This document shows, in pieces, positions 1-9,225 of a DNA stretch of 64,000 nucleotides (within the stretch, counting starts at the first letter, position 1; each line of letters starts with the position of its first letter). This DNA comes from Ravibacter arvi. Lineage in GTDB: Bacteria > Bacteroidota > Bacteroidia > Cytophagales > Spirosomataceae. The notes beneath the pieces are model-generated. The model was not told where the DNA came from. It saw only the letters and a list, made by a program, of their open reading frames with translations, and made no database searches. Position numbers and translations under genes: made by a program. Where the stretch lies: the NCBI RefSeq assembly GCF_039540405.1, contig NZ_BAABEY010000029.1, positions 136,207-200,206 of the forward strand, in the 5' to 3' direction.

Positions 1-272
1 AGGGTGTCCTTGTAAACATCCTTTCTTTTAAGGGCTTCTCCCGCCCGGATTTCGCGAATTTCATAGTTGCCCTCACCGAACGCTGCTTTCTCCAGGACCG
101 TCTTATCTTTCCTAGCCTTGCGTATAATCAGCAAACGGTAATTGTCGAGCCCGTCGTCCAGGCTGTCATAAACTTCATCGAGAATATTGATGTAAAAAAC
201 GGCCGCCCAGGCAGACAGGATCACCAACATGGCCGCTGCAAGGTACTTCAGCGTAAAGTGGTTAAGCTTCAT
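1..272 (-). CDS. Histidine kinase, N-terminal part (truncated by window edge)
   Basis: Reads leftward from an ATG at 272-270 and stays open to base 1, giving about 90 residues that begin MKLNHFTLKYLAAAMLVILS. Residues ~8-28 form a membrane segment, followed by a hydrophilic extracytoplasmic stretch, as expected for the sensor end of a membrane histidine kinase. The catalytic domains lie outside the window. Its ATG overlaps the TGA of the upstream OmpR-type response regulator (ATGA), so the two are almost certainly translationally coupled partners. The kinase assignment rests on this coupling rather than on a visible kinase motif. Confidence 0.7.
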   Translation of the reverse strand, partial: MKLNHFTLKYLAAAMLVILSAWAAVFYINILDEVYDSLDDGLDNYRLLIIRKARKDKTVLEKAAFGEGNYEIREIRAGEALKRKDVYKDT

Positions 273-946
273 GGCAGTACCAGTTTATACCCCATTCCGT
301 ATACCGCTTGTATCTCTATGTCGGCCAGGCTGTCTTTTAATTTCTTTCTCAGGTTTTTTATTTGCGAATAGATGAATTCATAGTCGTCGGCGTCATCCAT
401 ATAATCACCCCATACATACTCTGCGAGGGAGGTTTTGTCGACAACCCGGTTTTTGTTCACCATAAAGTAGCTCAATACGTCAAATTCTTTCCGGTTCAAC
501 ACCAGTTCTTTCTCTGCCACTGTTGCAGTTCGTTCGTCCGGGTCAAGCGCTACATTGCCGGCTTCCAGCAGGGTACGTCCACCGGGTGCGTTGCGCCGTA
601 GCACCGAGCGGATGCGGGCATGCAACTCGGCCAGGTGGAACGGTTTGACCAGGTAGTCGTCAGCGCCGAGATCAAGACCGGTGAGCTTGTCGTCGAGCGA
701 ATCCCGGGCCGAAATAATAATCACGTTACCTGACCGCTCCATTTGCTTCAGCTCGCGGAGCAGGTCCAGACCGCTTCCTCCCGGCAGGCCGATATCGAGC
801 AGGATACAGTCATAGAAAAAGGAAATAATTTTGTTGAGTGCCTGGTGAAAATTGCAGGCATGCTCGACCAAGAACTTTTCGGTTTCAAGCGACTGGCGGA
901 GCGCATCAGCCAACTCGGGCTCATCCTCTACGATCAGAATTTTCAT
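269..946 (-). CDS. OmpR/PhoB-family response regulator
   Basis: A full-length 225-aa regulator. Residues 1-115 are a receiver domain with acidic E7/D8, phosphoacceptor D51 (LLDIG) and the conserved Lys in VKPF. Residues ~130-225 are a winged-helix DNA-binding domain with the usual LNRKEFDVLSYFM start and a C-terminal GYKLVLP hairpin. It would be phosphorylated by the kinase whose start codon overlaps its stop. Target genes cannot be read from the sequence. The ATG start leaves the canonical MKILIVEDE N-terminus, so the start is well supported. Confidence 0.95.
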   Translation of the reverse strand: MKILIVEDEPELADALRQSLETEKFLVEHACNFHQALNKIISFFYDCILLDIGLPGGSGLDLLRELKQMERSGNVIIISARDSLDDKLTGLDLGADDYLVKPFHLAELHARIRSVLRRNAPGGRTLLEAGNVALDPDERTATVAEKELVLNRKEFDVLSYFMVNKNRVVDKTSLAEYVWGDYMDDADDYEFIYSQIKNLRKKLKDSLADIEIQAVYGMGYKLVLP

Positions 947-969
947 ACCGGAAAAGTTAACTTACTGAA

Positions 970-1629
970 TCACCTTTGCCCCTCCCGCGTCAATACTTCG
1001 TCGGAGTATTGTCCCACCTTTTTAAAGAGCTCAATACTATTTTCTACCGCCATTTTTTGAAAGACCCTGTTTTTATGGGAGCTTACGGTGGAAAATTTAA
1101 TGCGCAAAGTACCGCAAATCTGCTTACTGGTACAACCCTTTAACATAAGGTCCATGACCTCTTTCTCCCTCGGTGAAAGCGTTTCAATCGGGTTCAGCGA
1201 GCTATTCTGGCCGTACATAAAATCATTGACAATTTTTGCCTGCACGGCGTTGCTGATATATTTTTTACCTTGGGCAACCATTTCAATGGCCATTTGTGCC
1301 TCCGTATCCGGTGCATGCTTAGGGAGAAACCCATATGCTCCCGCGTGAATGCATCCCGGTGCATTGGCAAGCTCATCTCTTCCGCTGCAGACGAGAATTC
1401 TGAGGCCCGGCTGGACTTTCAGAAACGTCTGGATCATTTCGGATGCATGCCCGCCCGGAATTCCCAGGTCCAGAAGCATTACGTCAAACCTCTGGTCTTT
1501 TAACTTTCGCATTGCCGCCTCAAAGTTCCCCGCCATGCAGACAGAACACTTTTTGATCACTTTTTTGATCAGCAGTTCAAGCCCCAGGCTAGTCAGAAAA
1601 TGGTCATCAACGATGAGGATTTGTTTCAT
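970..1629 (-). CDS. NarL/FixJ (LuxR-type) response regulator
   Basis: 219 aa from the ATG at 1629. An upstream in-frame start exists at 1701, but only MKQILIVDDH gives the normal receiver N-terminus. The receiver has D8/D9 and phosphoacceptor D54 (LLDLGIPGG). The C-terminus (~152-195) has the LuxR HTH signature LSPREKEVMDLMLKG with the SSHKNRVFQKM recognition helix. It sits just upstream of the OmpR-type regulator on the same strand with a 23-bp gap, but no kinase is adjacent. In Bacteroidota such regulators often work with 7TM or propeller kinases; the kinase at 6428-7540 is a nearby candidate only. Confidence 0.9.
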   Translation of the reverse strand: MKQILIVDDHFLTSLGLELLIKKVIKKCSVCMAGNFEAAMRKLKDQRFDVMLLDLGIPGGHASEMIQTFLKVQPGLRILVCSGRDELANAPGCIHAGAYGFLPKHAPDTEAQMAIEMVAQGKKYISNAVQAKIVNDFMYGQNSSLNPIETLSPREKEVMDLMLKGCTSKQICGTLRIKFSTVSSHKNRVFQKMAVENSIELFKKVGQYSDEVLTREGQR

Positions 1630-1770
1630 GAATGGATTAATTAGATAGCCAAATTTAGTCAATAGGCCTATTAAGTGCCCGCGATTTAAAATATCTTCCA
1701 ACTACGGATAAAGCAAAGATAGCCATCCCGACTTCGGGATGGCCATCCGGTACTGAGGCGACATGCCCTG

Positions 1771-4700
1771 TTACCTTGCTATTACGATTTTCTGTACACG
1801 CCGGCTGCCGTTATTGAGTGTAACGGTAACCGAATAAATGCCGGTGGCTAACCTGCTGATATCCAACCCATCCGGTGTTACCGACGAAGCATCCAACACT
1901 TTCACACCCAACAGGTTGTGCAAAGAAACCCTCCGGATCTGCGCGAAATCCGCGAATTTCAGATGGTCGTTCGCTGGATTCGGATAAGCTGTCAGTAATC
2001 CGGGGGCATCGAATTGCGCGCTTAGTATATTGCTGTAATTGAACGTCGCGTCTTTGTCTACTATTTTCAAACGATAATAGTTGATGTGTTCAGAAGGCGT
2101 ATTGTCAACAAATGTGTACCGTTTCAATGCTACGCTTTCCCCTTGCATCTCTTTAATACCGATGGTTATCCAATTGCGCGCATCAGTGCTGCGCTCGACC
2201 TCAAACCGATCGCCGTTAATCTCTTCCGTGGTTGCCCAGTTCAGGATAGAAATACCCTGCCCACGGCTCCCCTCTTTCCTTACAGTGAACGACACCAGGG
2301 TGACAGGGAGCGACGTGATAAACAGCGTACCTACCGCTGAAGTGAGGGTACAGATCTCGCTGTCACTGTCGACGATAACGCGGTACTGGTATCCATCCCA
2401 GGCGAACGTGGTTGGCGTAAGCGATAACGAATCGGTGGCCGCACCCGAATAAGTTCCGTTGGCATCGGTTGCACCGGCGGGCGCCAGGTTCGTCCAGTTA
2501 GTGCCGCCGTCTACGCTGACCTGCCACTGGTAAATCAGCGTCCCCGTACCGCTGGCATTCACGGTAAACGAGGCCGCCTGACCTGGCTCTGTTGTCTGCG
2601 TTTGCGGATCAGGCTGGGTCAATTCAATATCACAAAGGGTAGCGGTAACACAGTTGGCGCCGTCATTGCTGTTGGATGGAACCGAGGTAGACATGAAGCT
2701 TGCAGAGTTGTTCACCGGGTCTATTTTGTAAAACCGACCTGTATTGTTGTGAAAAGCATATAATTTACCGGTAGCGTCAGCGAAAGCAGCCCCGAAGCCG
2801 CCATTATTGGCAGGCAGGCCCGATATGAGGGGACCTACGGCAACCTCACCGGTCAGGGGGTCGAGTGTCGTAACGCGCCCATCCGTTGTAAAACCGTAAA
2901 CGAGTTGTGTCGCGGGCAGGTACGCAAAATCGAATGCCCCGAAAGGAGCGCTCACAGGAACCCCATAGGTGGGTCCGGTCTGCAGTGCGAAACCATTGGT
3001 AGGATCTACCAGTTTCAGAAAGGTAGAAGGCCGGTTGGCGTCAACATCGATTACATAATAGTGGCTTGCATTCGTCAGGTAAACCATCATATAACCATTT
3101 GGAATCTCGACCCCTACGTTGTAGTTACTGCCCGCCGGTAAATTCGCGATAGGATATTCCATAGTCCCTCCTTCACGGTCGATTCGTACAATGCTGTTGG
3201 AACCGTTTTTGGTCGCCCATAGCATATTATCCGCCGAATTATAAATTAACGAGTTGACGGTCATAGGTAGCGGAGCGATTTCTGTTCGCGCGCCCGTACC
3301 CACGTTATATGCATACAAAGTCGAAACCGGTTCACCGGCTGCGGCAGCCACCTGGTAGGTGATACCGTCGGTACAGTCGAACGGCATTACTTCCAGAATA
3401 GCGTTCGGGCAGCTCGCCCCGTCGTTGCTATTCGAGGTAATGCTGGTCGACAGCTGTGCGGATGTGGCAGCGGTAGGATTGATACGGTGAAACGTACCCG
3501 GATCATTGGCAAATGTATACAGCTTACCGGTAGGATCGGCGAACACCGCTCCGAAAGTCGTACCGGTCGGCAAATCAGTCACTACCGCCCCGATAGTCGT
3601 TGCTCCGGTAACATGATTGAGCGTCACCAGTCTTGCTGTCGTACTCTCAACCCCGTAAACCAACCCTGTAACCGGTTCATACACCAGGTCTGCTACGCCC
3701 ATCGGCGCACTTACCGACTTTCCGTAAACCGGCCCGGTCTGAAGGGCGTATCCGTTGGCGGGGTCTACTAACCGCAGGTAAGTGGCGCGACCCGGATTGA
3801 TATCGATCACATAATAGCTGGATTGGTTGGAAGTATAAACCAGCATATAGCCGTTAGGCAACGCAGCGCCTACATTAAAATTAGTGTTGGGCAGATTGGG
3901 AATGGGATATTCAACTGTTGTACCCGTTGCATCTATCCGCACGATGGTGTTCGTCCCGTTTTTTGTAGCCCAAAGCGTGTTATCCACCTCGCTGTATATG
4001 AGCGAGTTTACCGTTATGGTCAGCGGGGCAATCAGCGTACGGGTACCGTTGCTCACATTATATCCGTATAGCGATGAAACCGGCTCACCCGCCGCTGCTG
4101 CCACCTGGTAGGCTACACCGTTTTCACAAGCGAAGGGCGTAAGACACCCTGTGATGGTAATCGGCTGGCTCACAGGTCCCGTACAGCCCTCATTTTCAAA
4201 ACGGGCATAGTAGGTGCCTGCGGGTGCATTTGCCGGATCAGCAACCAATGTAGCCGCCGAAGGGGTATTCGAAGTGTAAAATCGCAGCGTACTACCCGCC
4301 GGAGGAGTGTCGATAACCAGCCGGTTCAGATCGTAGGTCACTGACGGACAAATCGGTGCATCGGTGCCGGCACGGAGCGTGGGTGCCCCCGGAATCGCAA
4401 ACACGTTCATCGTTGCAGATGAGGAGTTTGTCGTACAAAGATTGCTCGTAATCACGCAGCGGTAACGATAGTTGTTCCAGACCGTGGTGGAGGGGGTTAC
4501 AGTGAGCGTGCTTGTACCACCACCGGAATAGCTGCCGTTGGGTCCGGTAAACGGAGTAGTTTGCAAGTTAGCCCAGTTGCTTCCGCCATTGGTACTTTGC
4601 TGCCATTGGTACGAAAACGGGCCATTTCCCTCGGGTGAAACAGAGAAGGTAGTTGAAGTGGCAGGACAGAGGGTGACGTCGGCCGGTACTACCGGAATAT

Positions 4701-5919
4701 CGGTATCACATTCCACAAATGCATTTGGACAGCTTGCGGCGTCGTTGCCGCCACCGGGCGTACTGGTAGAAAGGAGTGCCGCTGTATTGGCAACAGGATC
4801 GATGCGATAGAAACCACCCGTTGAATTATTAAATCCGTATAATTTACCGGCTTTGTCGCTGAACATACCGCCATATGCGGCAGGCGGCAATCCGGCAACC
4901 GCGGTTGGGTTAACAGTTACGACACCGGTTGTCGGATCGATCGTGGTAATCTGTGCTGAAGTATTGATGCCATAGCCTAAACCGGTAGAGGCAAGATAGG
5001 CCATGTCGGAGGTGTTGAAGGCGGTTGAGACGGGAATACCGTAGGCGGGTCCGGTTTTAAGGGCATAACCGTTGGTCGGATCCACCAGCTCCAGATAGGT
5101 CGCGCGGGAAGGGTCTACGTCCACTACAAAGTATTCAGCACCGGAAGTACTGTAAATCATCATATAGGCATTGGGTAATTCCACCCCCACGAAATAGCTT
5201 CCGGTTGGCAGGTTAGCGATGTCGTACACGACCGTCCCGCCGCCTGCTCCAATACGCACGATATCGTTCGAGTTATCGAGCGTTGCCCAAAGGAAGTTAT
5301 CGGCGGCAGTACTGTAAATCAGGGAGTTCATGTTGTACGGGGTAACGGCACCGATCTGGGTGCGTACGCCGGAACTGACATTGTAGCTGAAAAGCGAAGA
5401 CTCTGTTTGCCCCGCCGTGACAGCAATCTGGTAGGCGATTCCGTCCAGGCAACCGAATGCGCTCTGCGTGCTCATCCTGAAATTCTGGTTTACCATATTG
5501 GCCGCCTGGTTAGTCAGTGCAATTTCCCCCAGCAATGGGGCATTGGCCTGGTTGGCGGTATTGCTTGCACCCACCACATCCCGGTTTACCCAAAAATTAC
5601 CGGGGACGCGTCCGCCTTTCGGATTAGTCGGTGTGTTCGTCAGTACAAGTTTGTAACCGGTCAGGTTGTTGGGCAGGCCGGTAAACGAATAGCCCCCGGC
5701 CGCGCCTACCTGTCTTGACGCGATTACCGTCCCGGACGCGTTGACGACGTTGACATACATCGTTCCGCCAAAGTCCGTGGACGTTTCCCCGGGATCGACC
5801 AGAAGGTTATTATTGGGGTCGGTCCAAACGGTACCGGTAATGTCAATAGCTATGGCTGCTCCATAGCACAGCACGCCTATGAACAATAGGAGCGCTCTCA
5901 CTAATAGACTTCTCTTCAT
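1771..5919 (-). CDS. Large secreted repeat protein with type IX sorting domain
   Basis: 1382 aa with a signal peptide (residues 1-~24). An SdrD-B-like domain follows (~26-105, ITGTVWTDPNNN with acidic D/N positions typical of Ca-binding B repeats). Three homologous ~245-residue units begin near residues 157, 597 and 847, each opening with a C-x-(D/N)-G-(I/V)-(A/T)-Y-Q motif and ending in a C-(P/V)-N/T motif; the central YNV...NSLIY...LWAT pattern suggests beta-propeller-like repeats. Ig-like modules follow unit 1 and unit 3. The C-terminus has an fn3-like segment (LNWATTEEINGDRFEVERS) and a type A sorting domain from TAYPNPANDHL to IVIAR, as known for T9SS cargo. The protein is probably exported to the surface or released. 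The ligand is unknown. Confidence 0.85.
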   Translation of the reverse strand: MKRSLLVRALLLFIGVLCYGAAIAIDITGTVWTDPNNNLLVDPGETSTDFGGTMYVNVVNASGTVIASRQVGAAGGYSFTGLPNNLTGYKLVLTNTPTNPKGGRVPGNFWVNRDVVGASNTANQANAPLLGEIALTNQAANMVNQNFRMSTQSAFGCLDGIAYQIAVTAGQTESSLFSYNVSSGVRTQIGAVTPYNMNSLIYSTAADNFLWATLDNSNDIVRIGAGGGTVVYDIANLPTGSYFVGVELPNAYMMIYSTSGAEYFVVDVDPSRATYLELVDPTNGYALKTGPAYGIPVSTAFNTSDMAYLASTGLGYGINTSAQITTIDPTTGVVTVNPTAVAGLPPAAYGGMFSDKAGKLYGFNNSTGGFYRIDPVANTAALLSTSTPGGGNDAASCPNAFVECDTDIPVVPADVTLCPATSTTFSVSPEGNGPFSYQWQQSTNGGSNWANLQTTPFTGPNGSYSGGGTSTLTVTPSTTVWNNYRYRCVITSNLCTTNSSSATMNVFAIPGAPTLRAGTDAPICPSVTYDLNRLVIDTPPAGSTLRFYTSNTPSAATLVADPANAPAGTYYARFENEGCTGPVSQPITITGCLTPFACENGVAYQVAAAAGEPVSSLYGYNVSNGTRTLIAPLTITVNSLIYSEVDNTLWATKNGTNTIVRIDATGTTVEYPIPNLPNTNFNVGAALPNGYMLVYTSNQSSYYVIDINPGRATYLRLVDPANGYALQTGPVYGKSVSAPMGVADLVYEPVTGLVYGVESTTARLVTLNHVTGATTIGAVVTDLPTGTTFGAVFADPTGKLYTFANDPGTFHRINPTAATSAQLSTSITSNSNDGASCPNAILEVMPFDCTDGITYQVAAAAGEPVSTLYAYNVGTGARTEIAPLPMTVNSLIYNSADNMLWATKNGSNSIVRIDREGGTMEYPIANLPAGSNYNVGVEIPNGYMMVYLTNASHYYVIDVDANRPSTFLKLVDPTNGFALQTGPTYGVPVSAPFGAFDFAYLPATQLVYGFTTDGRVTTLDPLTGEVAVGPLISGLPANNGGFGAAFADATGKLYAFHNNTGRFYKIDPVNNSASFMSTSVPSNSNDGANCVTATLCDIELTQPDPQTQTTEPGQAASFTVNASGTGTLIYQWQVSVDGGTNWTNLAPAGATDANGTYSGAATDSLSLTPTTFAWDGYQYRVIVDSDSEICTLTSAVGTLFITSLPVTLVSFTVRKEGSRGQGISILNWATTEEINGDRFEVERSTDARNWITIGIKEMQGESVALKRYTFVDNTPSEHINYYRLKIVDKDATFNYSNILSAQFDAPGLLTAYPNPANDHLKFADFAQIRRVSLHNLLGVKVLDASSVTPDGLDISRLATGIYSVTVTLNNGSRRVQKIVIAR

Positions 5920-6427
5920 TTTCGAATGGTTAAGTGGTTATAGTTGAAAAATGGAACGCTAGTGATTCGATTCTCTTCAAATCTTAGTCGGTGTGTACAG
6001 CGTCTATATGCTAGTCGAAAGGATATTTAAATCGACAGATAACAAAATTAGATTGATAAATCGAGGAGTATTCTAGCAATATATCACGATGTTTTTCGAA
6101 ATAATGCTACTACTTGCCGGGCACTGCCAGAGGTCGATTCGACGGTAAAATGCCCGAAGTATTCATAGTATACACCGACGGTCCGAATCTATACGCAGGA
6201 TCAATTCACCTTAAATAAGCCATTTAAGAACCCTACCGACCTCAGAAGTCATGCTTCATCAATATACATCTGCCGGTATAAGCTTCGGGGAAGCCACTGC
6301 CCAAAGCACAATTTCGTAGCTGAAAAGAGAAAAATTTTCAACAAATTACTAGAAGTATTTCTAATTTATTTTTCAATTATCCTTCCTTATTTTGCCCGAA
6401 TTATCCCACCCGAAAGAACATTTGTTT
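5920..6427. other. AT-rich intergenic region between divergent genes
   Basis: 508 bp separate the secreted repeat protein (leftward) from the histidine kinase (rightward), so both promoters should lie here. A TTATTTTG at 6387-6394 matches the Bacteroidota -7 consensus TAnnTTTG at 7 of 8 positions and could serve the kinase. No RNA gene, repeat or credible extra ORF was seen. Confidence 0.4.
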
Positions 6428-7540
6428 ATGGCTGCTATTACCCTAACTCACCGGATTCATAATACAATTTTTATTTTCTATCTCGAACTAGCGCTCATTT
6501 TTTGTACACGTCCGGCACTTGCGCAGCAGGATGCCCGCTATAACAACGGAGACCTTTCTGTCACCCATCATGACGACTGGGCCAGCCGGCGCCAGGCCAA
6601 CGCAAAGAGCCCGGTTTCGCTTGATCGGGAACACGCCCTACCGGCATGGTACCAAACTTGGCATTCCAAAACCTTTATAGTGCTTGTCGCCGCCTTTGTC
6701 GTTTACTTGATTCCAAGAGCAACCGTCAGGCGAATTGAAAAAAGAAACCATGATTTAAAACTGGGTGTAGCAGAACACACGCAAGAGCTTCAGGAGACCT
6801 TACACGCTTTACGGTCTTCGGAAGAAGAGCTGAGAAGGCAATTACGCTTTCATATCAGGATGATCGCCGCTATCTCCCACGACGTACGTACCCCTGTACA
6901 TTACATCCGGCTGGCTTCAGAGGGGATCGAAAGCTCTCTTGAAAGCGACGAAATTCCCAACGCGAAGCGACTGGCTTCCACCATCTGTACAACCAGCAAA
7001 CGGCTCCTCAATTTACTTGATTCAATGGTCGCGTTTACGAAATACGAAATGTCGCCCCCCCAATCGCTTCTGCAGGAAATCAGCCTCAGGCATCTGGTTA
7101 TCGAAAAGACAGAACTCTTCAAACCTATCCTGGCGGCACAACAAGGGAGATTGCATATCCAGATCCCTGACGACCTCATGGTAGTGGTCAATCCCAACCT
7201 GCTGGCTGTGATCATTCATAACCTGGTCGACAATGCCGTTAAGGTCAGGGATGGCAACACTGTCCAAGTTGCTGCCGACACGCGGGAAGGCACCGTTCAC
7301 ATGGCGATCCACGACAACGGACCGGGCATGCCGCCTGAACTGGTGAAATGGCTAAACCTGTCGCTGAGCGAAACCTGCCGGGCCAAGCCGATGCCCGAAA
7401 AATACGACGGACTTGGCTTGATAATGGTTCGCGAAATTGCGCAGATTCTGGGGATTCAGATCGCCGTCAAAGTGGAAGACGGCACCATTGTTCACCTGAT
7501 GTTTCCCGGGAAGAAGACTAAAGCCATAGCCGGAATTTGA
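6428..7540 (+). CDS. Membrane sensor histidine kinase lacking a sensor propeller
   Basis: 370 aa from the ATG at 6428; a TTG at 6392 would add 12 residues but leaves a poorer signal peptide. A signal peptide ends near ALAQQ (~residue 33). About 40 polar residues follow, then PAWYQTWHSKTF and a membrane helix (~80-98), a coiled coil (IEKRNHDLKLGVAEHTQEL) and the kinase core: H-box ISHDVRTP (His ~151), N-box HNLVDNAV, and G-boxes DNGPGMP and GLGL. PxWYQTW followed by a helix and coiled coil is the junction normally found after the Y_Y_Y domain of propeller-type sensor kinases, so this kinase appears to have lost its ligand-binding part. No adjacent regulator. Confidence 0.85.
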   Translation: MAAITLTHRIHNTIFIFYLELALIFCTRPALAQQDARYNNGDLSVTHHDDWASRRQANAKSPVSLDREHALPAWYQTWHSKTFIVLVAAFVVYLIPRATVRRIEKRNHDLKLGVAEHTQELQETLHALRSSEEELRRQLRFHIRMIAAISHDVRTPVHYIRLASEGIESSLESDEIPNAKRLASTICTTSKRLLNLLDSMVAFTKYEMSPPQSLLQEISLRHLVIEKTELFKPILAAQQGRLHIQIPDDLMVVVNPNLLAVIIHNLVDNAVKVRDGNTVQVAADTREGTVHMAIHDNGPGMPPELVKWLNLSLSETCRAKPMPEKYDGLGLIMVREIAQILGIQIAVKVEDGTIVHLMFPGKKTKAIAGI

Positions 7541-7631
7541 TATCCGAAGATGTAAATACCCTTAACCAAAGAAAAGTTTCCGGGAAACCAAAACTTACAG
7601 CTTGAAGAACCCGACACCGACGTTACAAAGC

Positions 7632-8996
7632 CTATACCGGGCGAATCGCACGCTCACCGAAAAACTTCCTTTTGTGATACAGCATATAAAGGCCGATCAA
7701 TAACAGGGTCAGTATTTCTGCCAGGGACCTGGACAACCATACGCCCGGTAGTCCTGCCAGGTCGGGCAGTATTGCCAAACCTGCAACCACCAGCAAAAAA
7801 CCCTTCATCAGGTTTATTAGTATAGATAGCGTCGTTTTACCGGTACTTTGTAAATAAGCCCCCAAAATATAGTTGGGCCCGGCGGCAAGGAACAGCAAAA
7901 AGTACAAGCCGAATCCCTGGCTGAGTACCTGTCGGTAAGTATCTGATTTGTGTTCGGAAAACAAGGAAACCAGGTATCCTGGCAGGAGCACTCCCAGCAA
8001 AGCCATGAAGCCCCCCAACACGAAAGTAAAGGTAAGCGAGAATCGCAGCATTGCTAAAACTCTGTCTGGACGCCCGGCCCCGATATTGTAGGAAATGACC
8101 GGCAGCGAGGCTATCATGGCCGCTGTGAAGGGCCGGATGAGTATAAAGCTAGCGTAATTGATTAGTCCGAAGGCGGCTATCGGTACGGCGCCGTACCGGG
8201 TTAGACGTTGGTTGATCAGGAGCAGCCCCGATGAAAAAGCAATTTCGGAAGCGAACGACGGCATTCCTGTTTTAGTAAGCTCACGCCATTGGCTGAGCCG
8301 GAGCGTAAACCGGAATGACGAAAAACGATAGTGGGTTTTTCCTTTCAGGATATAGACAAAAAGGTATGCGGAGCCGGAAAGGAATGCCAGTGCAGTTGCA
8401 ATAGATGCGCCCTCCACTCCCAGCCCGAGCCAAACGACCAGAAAAAGATCCAGCATGATGTTGACAGCAGCGGCCAGAACGGAAGCATTCCGAGCCGCTT
8501 TGGGCGCGTTGTCAGCCCGTACAAAGTTGCCCCATACCATATTCAGAAAGAAAAGTGGTAAGCTGACCAGTTGCCAGAAAGCATAATCGGACGTATAATC
8601 TACCAATACGGCGTGATCCGCGCCGGCGAGGAACCGGGCGAGAACCCCGGCGGACAGGGGCACCGTAACCGCAATGCTTCCGCCGATGACAAGCACGAGC
8701 GTAGTAGCGAATTGAAAGACCTGCTGCACTTTTTCATAATCGCCTGCACCGAGGCTTTTTCCGATCAGCACGCCTCCTCCTATCATAATGGGTAAAGCGA
8801 AAGCCACCAGCACAACGACAACCGGCCCGAACAGTCCAACCGCCGCTAACCCTTCCTTGCCTACCTGTGGGCCCAGGACAATCCCATTGATGACCTGATG
8901 GACAGTTGACGATAGCATACTGATAAGGGCCGGTGTGTAAAATTGGAAAAACAACGACCTGATCGGCGCTTCTCCCAGTCGATTCGTTGTGTCCAT
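7632..8996 (-). CDS. MATE-family efflux transporter
   Basis: 454 aa from the ATG at 8996 (MDTTNRLGEAPI); the longer frame from 9029 adds an unlikely MPLFSFDPLRY leader. Twelve hydrophobic helices in two similar halves, with MATE-like PALISMLSSTVHQVINGIVLG in the first and a matching segment after MPSFASEIAFSSG in the second. MATE proteins export cationic drugs or metabolites by Na+ or H+ antiport. The substrate cannot be predicted here. It is a single gene, convergent with the kinase upstream of it on the map. Confidence 0.92.
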   Translation of the reverse strand: MDTTNRLGEAPIRSLFFQFYTPALISMLSSTVHQVINGIVLGPQVGKEGLAAVGLFGPVVVVLVAFALPIMIGGGVLIGKSLGAGDYEKVQQVFQFATTLVLVIGGSIAVTVPLSAGVLARFLAGADHAVLVDYTSDYAFWQLVSLPLFFLNMVWGNFVRADNAPKAARNASVLAAAVNIMLDLFLVVWLGLGVEGASIATALAFLSGSAYLFVYILKGKTHYRFSSFRFTLRLSQWRELTKTGMPSFASEIAFSSGLLLINQRLTRYGAVPIAAFGLINYASFILIRPFTAAMIASLPVISYNIGAGRPDRVLAMLRFSLTFTFVLGGFMALLGVLLPGYLVSLFSEHKSDTYRQVLSQGFGLYFLLFLAAGPNYILGAYLQSTGKTTLSILINLMKGFLLVVAGLAILPDLAGLPGVWLSRSLAEILTLLLIGLYMLYHKRKFFGERAIRPV

Positions 8997-9132
8997 GTAG
9001 CGTAGCGGGTCAAAAGAAAAAAGGGGCACAAAGGTAATCAGATATCTGATTGTCTGTGATATAGACCGAAAATCTTGTTTTTAGATAAGGGGAGAAGCTT
9101 CTCGTTAGCTGTAGGAGAATCGTATATAAATA

Positions 9133-9218
9133 TTCGTTTGCTCACTTCGTTGTAAGTAGCTTTTCAAGAGCGCTTTAAAAATGCGATACTGCCTGCAAAT
9201 CTCCTTGTTTGGAATACC
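9133..9218 (-). repeat. 86-bp direct repeat, copy 1 (possible transposase relic)
   Basis: About 86 bp nearly identical to 10560-10645 and in the same orientation, with a fully conserved core at 9153-9174 and 9179-9202. Read on the minus strand it encodes EICRQYRIFKALLKSYL, which resembles an N-terminal helix-turn-helix of a transposase subunit. No rest of the gene is present. The two copies bracket the hydrolase gene. The transposase origin is inference. Confidence 0.6.
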
Positions 9219-9225
9219 CCGAACC

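Noticed and set aside
6392..6427. TTG start for the histidine kinase
   Set aside because: The ATG at 6428 gives a better signal peptide and a commoner start codon.
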